Shown here piece after piece: positions 1 through 11,716 of a DNA stretch of 64,000 nucleotides. Location of the stretch: the NCBI RefSeq assembly GCF_021130785.1, contig NC_060214.1:106428001-106492000 (forward strand), written 5' to 3'. The first letter of the stretch is position 1, and the number at the start of each line of letters is the position of its first letter. This DNA comes from Homalodisca vitripennis. Taxonomy: Eukaryota; Arthropoda; Insecta; Hemiptera; Cicadellidae. The notes under the pieces were generated by a model. It was not told the origin of the DNA. It ran no database searches and saw only the letters and a program-made list of their open reading frames with translations. The position numbers were made by a program, and so were the translations under genes.

Positions 1-2025
1 TGCTCCCCCTCTCGCAAGCCAACCGGCACGGGAACGTATCACCGTAGACATGTCGATTAGCTGATTTACCGGTCTAACCAACAAACAATGTCCACGCACC
101 GCGTCTAGTTTACAAGGAGCCTACTTCCTACCGCGATTCAGCATAATGATTATAACTATGGTACAAGAAGGCCAGAATTATATTTTTAACCCACTATTTA
201 AAATATTATGTATTTAACACTAGCCATATTCTTGAATGATATTTTACTATTAAACTCAATTCACTGAGAATAATTTGTTTACTGTTTACTCAATTCACTG
301 GTCTACTTTATAATTTTTATGCTATTTGTAAATACCTTTCTGTAATGTTTAATAATGATAGTAAATACCATCCCAATTAGAATCTCAGAGAAAAATTTAC
401 AGCTACCTTGCTTAAAGGTAAACTTGTTGCATAAAGTGCCAATAATAAATAATTAACTGAATTTATAATTGAACTCTCATCCACCAATGATCATTAAGGT
501 AGTCTACAGTAACTTTAAGTATTACTTTATCGTTATGCAGCTTTAGAGCAAAATTTAAATAATTTTATACCTCAATAATACGAGGATTTCATTCTCCACC
601 TGCAGCTACTTACATCAAAGGAAGTCAATTCTTCAAAAGGAATTCATTTATTTTTATTTGCTACTATACTTTTAAATTACAAACTACTTAAGTGTAACTG
701 TATCAATAACTGTAGTTATCCTACATAGAACAAGTAAATAAATATATATCTTAGTATAGTTTTAGGAAATATTCTACTCGTAGCTACATTTAATTCATGT
801 TTCCTAGTTTGAATTAATTTACTGAAATAAATGTTAGGAAGGAGTGCTAATAATACAGTTATACACTTGTATAATGACATTTTTTATTTTTTTACATTTT
901 CATGTAAGTAGTATTGCAAAATGTATTTTTTGCAGTCATATTTGATTTTTTTCTTAATCAGTAATGATAATACACAAAATGAAAATGTTGTGTGAAAAAA
1001 GTGCTTCTTCTAAATTCTAATTATATAAACATTTTTTTATCTTTATAATTTTTTATTTTAAAAATTATACTTTTTGGGGACAAATATTAGTAATATCTCA
1101 TCAATTACAAATTAGTATGTTTAAGTTTTATATGTATATTTTTAAACACTTTCAAGAAATAAATATTCTTAATATCATAAAAGTTATGTCTGTAAGGTTT
1201 GTTTAAATTTGACATCAAACATTTTAATTACTATATTTTTTATTCAATTTTATTTTAGTCATGAGTGAATTATTAAGTGTATTTTTAAATGTTTAAATCT
1301 TAATTAATATTTGATTTAAATAAATTATTGTATAACTAGTGTATTCATATAGAATAGCCATTCTTACTAATACTGGTAATATAGATACTTAGAAAAGTTA
1401 CACATTTTTTGTTAACATCTGAATAACATTAATCAATATAAAAATGATATATTTTTGATAATATTTTTTTCGGTATTTCCATAAAAACCTTAAAATAATT
1501 TCAGGTAGCTGCAAGGTAACCTAGTAGAGTTTAATAAAAACAATATTACTGTAAATGAAAATTACAACTAGTTGACAAGTACATTTGGGAATATGTTAAT
1601 TAACATTCGGCCAGAGAGTGATCGATGTGCAATCAGATGAATACATTGAGATTAATCGGGGGTTCACGGTAAATAATGCAAAATGATTGTTTAATTACTA
1701 AACAGTGGAGATTATTTGATTAATTGTAATTAAAATGAAGTTTTCTCTTTATTTTAACATTGCTTGTCGATTTGATAGTTTTTTAAAATATTACCTATTG
1801 TACCAGTGCATTGTTGACGTATTAAAGGAATTGTTTTACTCATTGTACGAGTGTTTTACTGTTGTACTGCGATTTTCTGTGCAGTCTTAAAAAATGCTTC
1901 TAACGCTCGAATATGGAAATGCAGTTGAATATAATTAGAATGTTTAATCTTAATCTTAATGGAATTCTTAGTAAACTGTATTCCCTTCAGGAGGTGCATC
2001 GATCCAATCCAATGCATGAAAATAC
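1..2025. other. AT-rich stretch without a recognised gene
   Basis: About 2 kb of AT-rich sequence with short homopolymer and TA runs. The only open frames are short and have no recognisable motif. A small direct repeat (ctcaattcactg) lies near 257 and 290. I see no gene, RNA or mobile-element terminus. The LINE 3' tail begins at the right edge. Confidence 0.5.
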
Positions 2026-2060
2026 TGGAAATAATAATAATAATAACGTCTTTATTTGCA
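2026..2060 (-). repeat. LINE 3' terminus: AATAAAGA signal and (ATT)n tail
   Basis: On the minus strand a polyadenylation-like AATAAAGACG is followed directly by six ATT units. Short microsatellite tails of this kind mark the 3' end of CR1/I-like LINEs that do not end in poly(A). Confidence 0.7.
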
Positions 2061-2219
2061 GCGATTTTCAACATTACATTGTTGTTTTTTCAAAATAACT
2101 GAAGTCATACATTTTAAATCAAGGCACATACTATATCTATATCATTATCCGAGAAATATAAAATTAAACTAATCTAACCTAACTTAAACTAATCTAATAC
2201 ATTACACAGCTATTTAGAG

Positions 2220-2720
2220 GTGAAACACTCCTCCTCCAAAGCCAGTCTCAGATTGTCCTTAAACCGAGGAATATCCATAAGCCTTTAGACTGTGAGGGAC
2301 ACTGTTGTATATCTGGGGGCCAAAGTATTGAAATCCATTCCTCCCCATCTCCAGCCTGACCCTGGGCACCTCCAGCATGGCGTCCTGGCCGAGTGTGACA
2401 GTCCCTAATCTCAGCCCGGGTCTATAGCATCCCCTGAGGTAAGAGGGTTTTCCCGTCAGCAACACCTTGTGAACAAGGCAAGCCACCTGGAGTTTGAAAA
2501 TGTACTTTTATCGGGAGGATCCTTGCTATACGGCGATACTGGCTAACGTGATCAAATTTTTTCAGGCCGTACACAAATCTTACAGCAGAGTTCTGTAACC
2601 TATCAATCAGGACCGCACCCTCAAGCGTCAATCTTCCCCCAAATACAGGAAGAGCATAAACAATAACTGGGAAAACCACAGCTTTGACAATCTTCAGTTT
2701 CACTTCCTCCTGGAGCAAAC
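2220..2720 (-). pseudogene. LINE ORF2, C-terminal region
   Basis: After the RT core the frames continue with a thumb-like region (VVFPVIVYALPVFGG) and a C-terminal conserved patch FQYFGPQIYNSVPHSLK around 2270-2330. This resembles the tail pattern (YFGP..YN.LP..IK) typical of Jockey/CR1-type LINE ORF2 proteins. A short continuation rich in acidic residues ends near 2218, followed by the 3' UTR. No RNase H domain is visible. Confidence 0.7.
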
Positions 2721-4030
2721 CCCTTAAACCTAAACAACACTCTTAACCTATTCATTACACCACGATTGATATTTTGAACATGGTTCAAGAAGGTTAACTG
2801 CTTGTCAAAAGTAACTCCAAGGATTTTTACTGTGTCTGAAACCTGCAAAGGAACACCTCCCAAGGAAACTCCCAAGGGGCCATTTAACCAAGAAAGACTG
2901 CATTTGAAGAGGGGTAAAAATTAACAAGTGAACACTTTCTTGGATTCAACTGAAAGCCCGTGATCGTCAGCCCAGAGCCTGACCCTCGACAAATCAGCAT
3001 TAATCTGCTGCATTGCCAAGGAAGACTGTAATGGAGGATATGACAACACAAGCTGAGTGTCATCAGCGTAGGAGTAAAGGGAACAGAATGATAACTCAAG
3101 ATTAAGATCCGCAGTATACAATAGAAAAATAATAGGACCTAAGCAGCTACCCTGAGGAACCCCTGACTCCTTGAGAGCAATCCCTGAAAGACGATTCATT
3201 CACCCTGGTTACCTGGGTTCTGTCGATCAGATAAGAGCGAAACCACATTGTTTGAAACCTGATCAAAACCGTAGTAATGCAGCTTAGCCAAAAAAATATC
3301 AAAATTCACTGAATCGAATGCATGTGAGAAATCAAGAGCAGCTAAACTACTACATAAATTCTTATCCCTGGCGGAAAACAGTTGGCTTGTCAAACTTAGT
3401 AGAGCAGATGTCGTACTGAAAATCCTTCCTGAAACCAGACTGACTATCGGGCAAAACACCGCTGCACTCCAGGAAGGAAACCAACTGATTTGTCACAATT
3501 CTTTCCAATACCTTAGACAGAACTGGCAAAATTGAAATGGGCCTAAGCTCGGACACACTAGTAGGATTACTATTTTTGGGAAGAGGGATGACCAGGCTTT
3601 TTTTTTCATCCAGAGGGTAATCGGCCAGAGGAGAGAGAGAGATTAATGATATGGGTGATAGCCCCGATACAGAAAGGACTAAACTGCTCTGACTATGATG
3701 ATTGAAATTCCTTCAATGCCAAAAGCCGCTGTGGAGATACTGTTGATAATGTTTTTTACCTCACCTCTCACTCCACCTGCCGAAACTGAAATTTATCTTG
3801 AACCTTTTCGCAAGTAGCGTGCTTATAAAAACCGAGCCTTTCCGGGTTCACACTGTTATCGCCACCCAAGCCAGCAAAGTAGCGGTAATTTCATCCGGGA
3901 AATATTAACCGATATATAGAAACCGCCAGCAGTGCCCACCTTTAGATCTCCTGCGCGCAAGGTTTGCCCAGAAAGATTTTGAGTCACTGCACTTTAACTT
4001 TGCCGCAAAATAATCTTTTTTCGCCTTTCT
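2620..4030 (-). pseudogene. LINE ORF2, reverse transcriptase domain
   Basis: The RT blocks appear in order across three frames: LVIPLPK and LRPISILPVLSKVLE (around 3500-3590), SGFRK, then DFSHAFDSVN (block with the first catalytic Asp, in the 3196-3459 frame), GVPQGSCLGPIIFLLY, YADD at 3059-3070 (catalytic Asp pair), and VKILGVTFDKQL, the strand after the active site. Frameshifts occur near 3400-3450, 3200, 2900 and 2700. The catalytic residues are intact, so decay is through indels rather than active-site loss. The stretch 3560-3900 is the most degraded, with several stops. Confidence 0.9.
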
Positions 4031-5090
4031 AAACGGCGTAATTAAGTTTATTGCGTGCGCTAGAGTATGCCGCTTTCGCACGTGCATCATTACGACAAAG
4101 TAAATCTTTTTTTAATTGGTTTTTTGTGCATGTCAAAAGCATTATTTCTGAATTTCGCCAAGGCGCCTTCCTTTTGGTCACACGCTTTTTTACCAATGGA
4201 GCACATGCATCAAATACCTGCATAATTCCCGCGGTTAACATATCCACAGCATCGTCAACATCACTCTGAAGTTCAATCCCATGCCATTCAATGGAGGAAA
4301 GCTCTGAGGAAAACATTTGCAGATCCACTTTTGACAGTTCTCTGTAGGAAATGAACTTTTCCTTCATCCTTTCCTTAGTCTTGCAAGGGCAGTCACAGAA
4401 AACTAACTTGTGGTCAGTGATACGCTTGCCTCGACCATCCAAGATCTTAGACGTGTCAACCACACCAACAGTCATGTTGCTCAGGGAATTCCTAACGATG
4501 ATATGATCAATCAAGGCTGCGGTATTGTCTGTTTCGCGGGTTGGCTCATTGACGATCTGAGCAAGGTTCATCGATGCCAAGAGATTTCTGAAATATTTGA
4601 ACTCCGGCTTATTGTTTCCCAAGAAGATCAACATTAAAGTCGCCCATCAAAATCACCTCATCAACTTGAGAGAGCATGTCAATGAAGAGGGCGTGGAACA
4701 GAGAAGCAAAGCATGAGTAAGGGATATTCGGAGGCTTTTAGACAACACAGACACACAAGCGTAATCCCTGAACTTTTCCCAACACGCATATGTATTCCAG
4801 CCGGCCATCAATATGATCAAGATAGATCCGCTTCATATCGAATCTTTCCCTGAAGTAGACGGCAACACCGCCGCCATTTGAAGGCAAGCCAGGGCTGCAC
4901 GTTCTATCAAAACGCTAAAATGAATAGCCCTTCAACACTGTAACAATCCGAAGACATATCAGGAGTAAGCCAGGTTTCTGAGATACCCAGGAAATCAAAT
5001 TTAAAATCCTCAACCACAGAGCAGAGCTCACCGAACCCCGTGTTAACTGAATGAATGTTCACATGGGCTAATCTGCAGAGAGATGGCGGC
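4030..5090 (-). pseudogene. LINE ORF2, AP-like endonuclease domain
   Basis: Reading down from about 5090, the translated frames show VNIHSVN (the N-terminal Asn block), SETWLTP with the catalytic Glu (ETW at 4970-4978), GGVAVYF, GDFN (4633-4644), IDHIIV and finally ITDH (TDH at 4410-4418), the catalytic Asp-His pair. This is the full motif order of LINE APE endonucleases, which nick target DNA to prime reverse transcription. An in-frame stop lies at 4738-4740, where a related protein would have Tyr or Arg before PPN. A frameshift near 4615-4630 moves the frame after GDFNVDLL. The 201-codon open segment at 4029-4634 is the distal part of this domain plus the linker to RT. Confidence 0.85.
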
Positions 5091-5224
5091 CTATGACGGC
5101 GTTTCCCGACAAGGTGGGAGATAAAGGTGGTTGTACAGAGCTGGCCACTGAAGGCAAAACATTCAAAGAGGATGACCGTCCAAGGCTGCGGTCTCCGAAG
5201 AAGTAGGCGCTAGAGGAAGAGGTA

Positions 5225-6150
5225 CAGAGCTACCCACCGAGGCACTACATCCACTCCCTCCTGAATATGAGAGAAAATAAAGTTGCCGAGAAGATGGTTC
5301 CCCGTTCTGTTAAGATGACGACCATCACGAGCCAAGTGATATCTTTTTATTGAGTCATTGGCGTCAACAAAAACCACACCGAAGTTATTGCACATGAGAT
5401 CTAATTGCTCGTTAAAAGATTAAATGGATGAGCTGCTGATGTCTCCTCGCTTCAGGACTCCACTCAAGATTGATCCTAGATTCAGGGAACTGACTCTTAG
5501 CAACACTCAGCAGATCAGCCATGCTGTGGAGAGCAGCCTTCTTTCCCCATCCACCATTATATCCAGCACCCCCATTGTACCCATTTACCAGATTATTTGT
5601 CCCAGCATGAATGAAGATAAGCTTCGGCTGGGAAGCCACATACCCCGAAAGCTTTTGCTTAATATGTACTATTTTTGCCCCGGGACAGACATCAACGGTT
5701 TCCCCATTCTCAGCACAAGGGGCACCCGCGTACCTCAACAAAGAGTCCCCAATCACCAACACCCCCGCGGATGATAGACACCCAATTGAGTATGAATCAG
5801 AGCCGGCCTCTCCAGAAGTACAACAGACCCCCAAGTCAGCCCTACTACTACTTGCAACTACCTCAGTAACATTACTGCAACATTTCATATTAATACAACT
5901 AGGCTTATGTTTAGCATCTTGTGTAACTGAGGTAACATTACCTTTGGATGACTTTCTATACTTATTATTTTTGGTATTTCTCTTCCGTTTAACATTCCAT
6001 TTACCAGATACATTTCTTATTACACCAACTACGCCAGAGTTTACTTCCTTCTGGTCTCCAGAACCTAACAATACATCATACGGATTTTTTGTGGACAAAA
6101 CTAGATTTTATTTGAGCTTGTATTCTATTGGACTTTAGTTGTTTGCTATG
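5225..6150 (-). pseudogene. LINE ORF1, downstream part: SGNH/GDSL esterase domain
   Basis: The frame from 6098 has a basic Lys/Arg-rich region (residues 37-54), which could bind nucleic acid. SGNH block I follows as VLVIGDSLL with Ser at residue 119 (GDS at 5742-5750), then HAGTNN at residues 164-169 (5592-5609), the oxyanion-hole Asn block. The last block, ARDGRHLN with Asp and His of the catalytic triad (5315-5326), lies in the next frame. A frameshift near 5440 and an in-frame stop at 5420-5422 therefore split the domain. Esterases of this type occur in ORF1 of CR1-like LINEs. Substrate is unknown. It lies directly upstream of the endonuclease on the same strand. Confidence 0.78.
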
Positions 6151-6179
6151 ATTGGGACTCACCCTTGTCCAAAAATTAT

Positions 6180-6512
6180 CCTTAACCTTTGTTTTGCCCA
6201 TTACAGTCACATTTACTATTACTAATGCTTTCAACTGAGCTACAGTTTTACAGCCTCATTTCGTTCCAGGCCTACCACAGGAATGTCAGAGGAGGTCCCC
6301 TTATTACTATTTACATTTACACCACTTGGTTGAGGCACAAATATGTGAGAAGAAATACACCAATCATTGAAAGAAGTGTTACTTATCCTAACAGCACTAC
6401 AATATCCGTCATAGACAAGCTTGGTATTCACAAGGACATGTATACCACATTCAAAATCTTTGCTCTGTTGACAACATTTAGTTACAAAAAACATGTTTTC
6501 TTCAAAATTCAA
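6180..6512 (-). pseudogene. LINE ORF1, upstream part: Ulp1-like cysteine-protease C-terminal signature
   Basis: The minus-strand frame starting at 6512 contains CCQQSKDFECGIHVL at residues 13-27. Ulp1/SENP-type (C48) proteases have a catalytic pattern Q-x5-C-G in which Cys follows an acidic residue. Here Gln16 (6465-6467) and Cys22 (6447-6449) have that spacing, and Glu replaces the usual Asp. Family proteases cleave SUMO or similar modifiers. The catalytic His and Asp should lie upstream, but I cannot see them in this degraded 5' part. The frame stops near 6240, and a neighbouring frame continues through a lysine-rich stretch into the esterase segment, which suggests one original ORF1. Assignment rests on one motif; chance similarity is possible. 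Confidence 0.42.
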
Positions 6513-6599
6513 TTTATGTACAAAAAAAAATAGACAACTAACAGGAGGGGCTTTTCCAGGAAAGACTTACCCATCCTTTCGTGTCTTTCTTCGATGAAA

Positions 6600-7604
6600 A
6601 TGCCACTACTGTAACCAGTAAATAAACTATTTATATCTGACACAGATTACTACAGCATATATATAAATTGCCATTTAATTATTAAATTACACTACATATA
6701 TGTTAGAGTTTGCAAGTATTGCAATACACTATACACTAAATCCGAATATTTAAAAACATAGGGGTAAGCGTAATGACGTGATGTGAGCTAGTGAGTGCTT
6801 TGCCTTTATATACATTTATTATTATGTTATAATTTATAAATATTTATATAAACTTACTTATATGTATACGCACACAAATACTTACATTTATATAAATGTT
6901 TTATATATATATATATTTAAATGACCAGGTCATTGCTCACAGATTCTTTTTTTCCGGAAACGGAAGTCTATTGTTCTCTTAAGTGTAACGATCATTGTAC
7001 TGGAACTCAGTTCTGACACTTGGCGGGAACTTCATGTCTAACTTTTACTTCGAAGAACACATTAAGGAAGAACTTTTTGTTGGAGGTGGTTAACTGTCCG
7101 AGTAATTTGGGGGAAACTAATGAAACTTGCTACAATGCCGAGACAGGTATTTCTTTCCTAACCGTGTATCTTGAAGATGAGGCTGAATGATATAAATTTA
7201 ATTTCCTAAGAATTTGAATAGCACTATATATTGTGAAATATGGAGTTCCAGTGAAAAGTCGGTATAATGGTTGTATGAAAATCGAATCGAGATTCCTGTT
7301 AACGATGAAATCAAATAGGTATTTCATTTCCTGCTATAGACAGCCGTTTGCCCTCCACTTCTGTAATTAAGATAGCTGCCTCGGTTTCGACTTCGCATTT
7401 ATTTATTTTTATCTCAGGTTTTCAATGAGTAGCAGAATATATTTCTTAAATCAAAATAATGATATCTAAAATAATAATTATATAAATAATGTTATAATTT
7501 ACGAGTGTAATGAAACAAAATATATTTACACAGTTTTGATTTAATAATCTGTATAGTGTACAGGTTCAACCAATTTTTGTTTAATTTTCCTGAAATTTCA
7601 TCCT
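6600..7604. other. AT-rich stretch without a recognised gene
   Basis: The stretch contains a short (TA)n run near 6902-6918 and some GC-richer DNA around 6940-7110. The minus-strand open frame at 7130-7327 has no family motif. I see no gene or element terminus. Confidence 0.4.
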
Positions 7605-9225
7605 TTTGTAGTGATAATTATATCAGCAAAATTTAAAAAACTTCTTTAAGGAACCTGTTTATTACAAAGTTATTTATCTTAATTTATAATTCTAGAAAAT
7701 ATGTCTTAGGTTCTTAAGGTGTTGGACAATGAAAATGTTGGTGTATATCAGAAGGATGTTTTATGAAATCGTTAATTTTATTTAAGTCAGAAACTTAATG
7801 GGTTTGACAATCTAAACTTTCTTCCCCACGAATATAGAACAAATTTTAGGTATTTGTATAATCAAACCGTAGAGAAGATTTGTACCAATTTTGTTCGCGC
7901 CAGGGTCTATCTTTTAATGCTATTAGTATTCATTCTATTACGAATCCGCTATAATTCGTGAGCTGTTTGTGTGATAGTGATGTTTTAAAACAATTAAATA
8001 TACATTACCTAGGCAAAGATCCCAACCCAATACTGATAGATCCTTCAAATTCATATATAAGTTTTCAAGGGTTAACTTGTTTTTCATCCCTGTTACTTCA
8101 TCGTGTTAAACGCATTTATAGCGTCACATCCTTGATATGAGGATACTGGACCATCTAGTTCTTGGAATGTTGGGTCCCTGCTATCCTCTACAAATCTGAG
8201 TTGAAATTTGGATACCTAAATCTAAATCCGAAGTTTCTAGGATAATTTGAGGTCATGAATTCTTCGAGTCTTTGTATTTCTGGACCAATGCAACGCCATT
8301 TATGGCCCCTCAACTACGGTACTACTTGGATTCATAACGCTAGAATTTCTTTTATAGCATTTCTTGGGTTCATATTTGAATAGTGTGTATTTTCGATTAC
8401 CGTTGTTACATGCAACTTTACAAAAAGAGCGTTGCAGAATCACCTTTAATGACAGTAGAACTTCCTCGACAGTGGGAGAAACTGAATTTTTATTCACTGC
8501 CATAAAAGAAAAAGAGTATGAATTGGAACTGTACCTTTGAAATTGAGACTGATAGTTTGAAGTTGTCGTGGGAATACGGGGTCCAAAGACTGTGCCACCT
8601 GTATTACAGACAGTGAATATTAAAGCTTCTGTAATATTTCGGTGTACATGTAATAACTTGTCTTTTGCCGTTACATAGGAGGGATAGGATCCCTAGGAAT
8701 ATTATTAGTCATCCAGACACAGTAATGCCTCCATAATTGACATGCAGCAGTCTTGGAGAGTCCTATCCAAAGCATCAAATCCTTCCTTATGGTTCAAGGT
8801 GCACTCGTCCAAGGCAATAATTATGGAAGAACATAAGCTTGTTTTACAATTTTGCACATTGAGGTGTCAATTTAAAGGGTAACTTAAATACAGAATGCAC
8901 AGTTTTTAACCACCCAACTACCATCAAAATAATTTTTCTCTCAAATTAATCTTGAGGAGTAATCAAGGCCTTAAAGTAGACTCTTATTAAGGCCAAATAA
9001 ACTTCTACCGTTAGGTAACAAGGACCAAATTTAGTTGAGACCTTTTGATCATGTAAATCGCTTGGTTTATCGAAATGAATCATTTTCACCATCTCAAAAT
9101 ACAAATGCCATGCTGTTTTACATATATAAATTTAACGAGAACTTTCCAATAAATTACGAGAGTGCATCTTTGTAAATATGATATTATGTTGCAACTATGA
9201 CACCTAATGTAATTTACACGTACAT
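7605..9225 (+). repeat. Diverged direct duplication, copy 1 (with internal extra segment)
   Basis: The blocks 7605-7955 and 9060-9225 both recur, in the same order, at 9226-9760. Shared landmarks include atgttttatgaaatcgttaa (7757 and 9391) and caataaattacgagag/aatg with gttgcaact (9148 and 9680). In this copy about 1.1 kb (7955-9055) separates the two blocks; in copy 2 they touch. Identity by eye is roughly 75-80%. Confidence 0.7.
7955..9055. other. 1.1-kb segment present in copy 1 and absent from copy 2
   Basis: The segment sits between blocks that are adjacent in the second copy. Short frames at 7958-8140 (+) and 8300-8503 (-) have no recognisable motifs. No inverted termini were found. 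The junctions share only a few bases (cgct), so a microhomology deletion in copy 2 fits as well as an insertion in copy 1. Confidence 0.45.
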
Positions 9226-9760
9226 TAAAACGTCTTCCTTCTGGAGTGATAGTTATATCAGTAAAGCTTAAACACTTAAAGAATCTGCTTATTACAATGT
9301 TATTAATCTTACTTTATAATTCTAGAAAGTATAGCTTATAGGCTTGAGGTGTTGGATAATGAATGGAAGTGTTTGGTGTATTACAAAATGATGTTTTATG
9401 AAATCGTTAATTTTATGAGTTTGATAATATAAATTTTCTTCCCCACTGATATAGAACACATTCTGCATATTTCGATAAATAAACCGCAGAGAATATTTGT
9501 ATTAATTTTCTTCGTGGCAACCGAGTTGGTTTGTCGAATCGCGCCAATGTCAATCTTTTCATGCTATTAGTATTCACTCCATCCCGATGCTTGGTTTACC
9601 GAATTAAAATCATTTCAACCAACTCAAAATACAAATATCATGTTGTTTTACGAATCTAAATTTAATAAGGACATTTCAATAAATTACGAGAATGAATTTT
9701 GGAAAGCATTATATACGTTGCAACTTTGACACCAAACTTATTTACAAGACAATATTCAGA
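9226..9760 (+). repeat. Diverged direct duplication, copy 2 (compact)
   Basis: This is the second copy of the duplication, with both blocks contiguous and the join near 9588. It is followed directly by a LINE 3' end. Confidence 0.68.
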
Positions 9761-10195
9761 TCTCTAGTTAGTCTACGCCTAAATTAATGTAGTACCTTTT
9801 TTTCTGTCTTTACTCGCCTTTTTTTAGTAGTACTTTGTTATATATTATAGTCTTTGCATTTAAATTGTTCGATATTGTTGTTGTATTTATAGTTTATTGA
9901 TAATTTCATGTACCTGTTCTTGTTGATCTTGTTTAATCAACCCTGTTTTGCTTGACTCTCTGTGCATCTTAAATCTCCAAACTTTTCTTGTTATATTGTC
10001 AAATGGTTACCTGTTGTTGTTATTGAATTATTGTTATCTATTGATTTAGTCGTTATCAAGCTATTGTTATCCAATTGTATCAGTTGTTGTATTCGCTTGT
10101 TGCACTCTTATTCTATATTGTTATGTTATTTTACTTTGTAATGGTATTGTAAAAGTGGCGATTGCCGAGGAAATAAATAAATGAAATGAAATATA
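9760..10195 (+). mobile_element. LINE 3'-UTR-like remnant with (AAATG)n-like tail
   Basis: A T- and TTG-rich stretch ends in gaggaaataaataaatgaaa, a polyadenylation-like AATAAA context running into short ATGAA units. This matches the way 5'-truncated LINE copies end. No coding sequence remains, so the class is uncertain. Confidence 0.4.
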
Positions 10196-10331
10196 GTAAA
10201 AATCATCATATTTCACATAAACTTAATTTTTCATTCTTATCATATTTACCGGCAGAATTTTCAAAACCCTTCAATGGTCCAAGGTATTATCCCTTTTAGG
10301 TAAATTTGATCAGTCAGTCAGTAGTATTTGG

Positions 10332-10333
<2 letters not shown>

Positions 10334-10415
<82 letters not shown>

Positions 10416-10416
10416 T
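10334..10416. repeat. (AT)n microsatellite
   Basis: About 83 bp of alternating TA with one C interruption near 10390. Confidence 0.97.
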
Positions 10417-11410
10417 CGTGAGTTTATCTCTCCTAAATCCTAAATTCATTCAGGTTCGTAATTGAATCATATTTTTTAAAACAATTAGTTGTCTTCAATT
10501 TAAATTTTTTAATATTATCATTTTTTGGGGGGAAATTAGATTATTTAAAAATATATGTTAACTTAAAAGTTTTTTAAAAGCTTTTTCCATATCATGTATT
10601 TTTATTATTAAAATTACGTCTCGGAAAACCTATACACGTATACTGTAAAACACAAAATAAAGTCACAGGCTAAACAGGAGACTCATAATGAAGATTTTAA
10701 TCACTTCAGACAGGCCACAGTAGAGCTCATTACACCTAACAGCCTTTGAGACTCGATAGTTAATGACGTTGAAAATTGGTTACTCGCTGTTACACGAAAC
10801 CATTATTTCTATTTCTTCCTCCCCGCGTTTTTTGTACTATATAATTTTATATTATTTTTTCTAAATATATATTATCACACGCACACGCAAAATCCATTTT
10901 GTTACTTCATACTTGTATCAAATAAAATCCTTTATATACATATTCAGATATATATATTAAGAGTTTTTATTAGATACAGTAAAGCCTATCATATCTGGCT
11001 TAATATGCAATAGGAAAGGCCGGATATTGATAAACCCGGATATCGAACTATCGATGTTGCGGTTTACTTTTGAAGGCACTAGGTGATTATCAATACTGTT
11101 TCCTGTGACATTTTATAAATTTGTGATACAGCAACCATATATCCCAGTTGAAACTCAGTTAGGGACTTTTTTAATTGCGAATTTATTTTGAAAAGAAACA
11201 TTTTTAGTTCGGTACATTACTGAGATTCTGATCTTAAATTATTGATAAAGTAAAACAGTTACCATCCCACCATTGCGAAACCTTCCAATGCACAGCACGG
11301 ACCTAAATTTTTAGGTGAACCGAATTTAAGTTTTGAGTATGCATACATTTTTATATACCCTATTTTTATATACAACCGATCTGAGTAAACTAAATTAGGG
11401 GGGATATATA
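10417..11410. other. No gene; possible pogo/Tigger-like terminal fragment at 10976-11060
   Basis: The stretch is AT-rich without coding potential. Around 10976 the sequence acagtaaagcctatcatatc, followed by ggccggatat and cccggatatcg, resembles the termini of pogo/Tigger-type elements, which often start CAGT and carry CCGGAT blocks. No matching opposite end or transposase frame was found. Confidence 0.3.
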
Positions 11411-11716
11411 CATTTACTAGCTGTTTCCCGCGGCTTCGCACGCGTCTCTTAAGCTTTGCCCGTATATTTCTTTGCCTTCAAATAGTGTTTGGCTATTTAA
11501 TATACGTAACTGTGTCGTAATTGCAGTTTATAATGTGCAGGCGCTTTGATAACTTTTATATCTTGCAGTATAGCCTGGTGGTGAGTTACATCAATGGGCA
11601 TTGCATATAAACCTTCTACATAGAAAAATACAAATAAATACAAATTTTCATAGTGATCGGTCCAATAGTTTCTGAGTCTATAAAGGACAAACACACAAAC
11701 ATTCATTTTTATATAT
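11411..11716 (+). repeat. SINE/RTE-like repeat unit 1
   Basis: The unit starts with ctagctgtttcccgcggctt, followed by cgcacgcg, and ends with cggtccaatag, aaaggacaaacacacaaaca and a TA-rich tail. The CCGCGGCTTCGC start and the GATCGGTCCAATAG...GGACAAACA end are a familiar arthropod short-repeat layout linked to RTE-type 3' ends. Length is about 305 bp. Confidence 0.6.

Larger units (their letters stand above)
2026..6600 (-). mobile_element. Decayed non-LTR retrotransposon (LINE), APE endonuclease type, CR1/Jockey-like
   Basis: The element reads right to left: an ORF1 with a Ulp1-like signature then an SGNH esterase, ORF2 with APE endonuclease and reverse transcriptase, a 3' UTR with an AATAAAGA signal, and a short (ATT)n tail at 2026-2046. 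Endonuclease before RT on one strand identifies an APE-type LINE. An esterase in ORF1 is known in the CR1/L2 group, which favours that clade. The coding parts are broken by several frameshifts and stops, so this is an old copy. The 3' end is well placed. The 5' end is not, and 6600 is an estimate because no boundary or target-site duplication was identified. Confidence 0.88.

Noticed and set aside
5424..6138. Plus-strand open frames of 116 and 175 codons
   Set aside because: They are antisense shadows of the LINE ORF1 esterase region on the minus strand.
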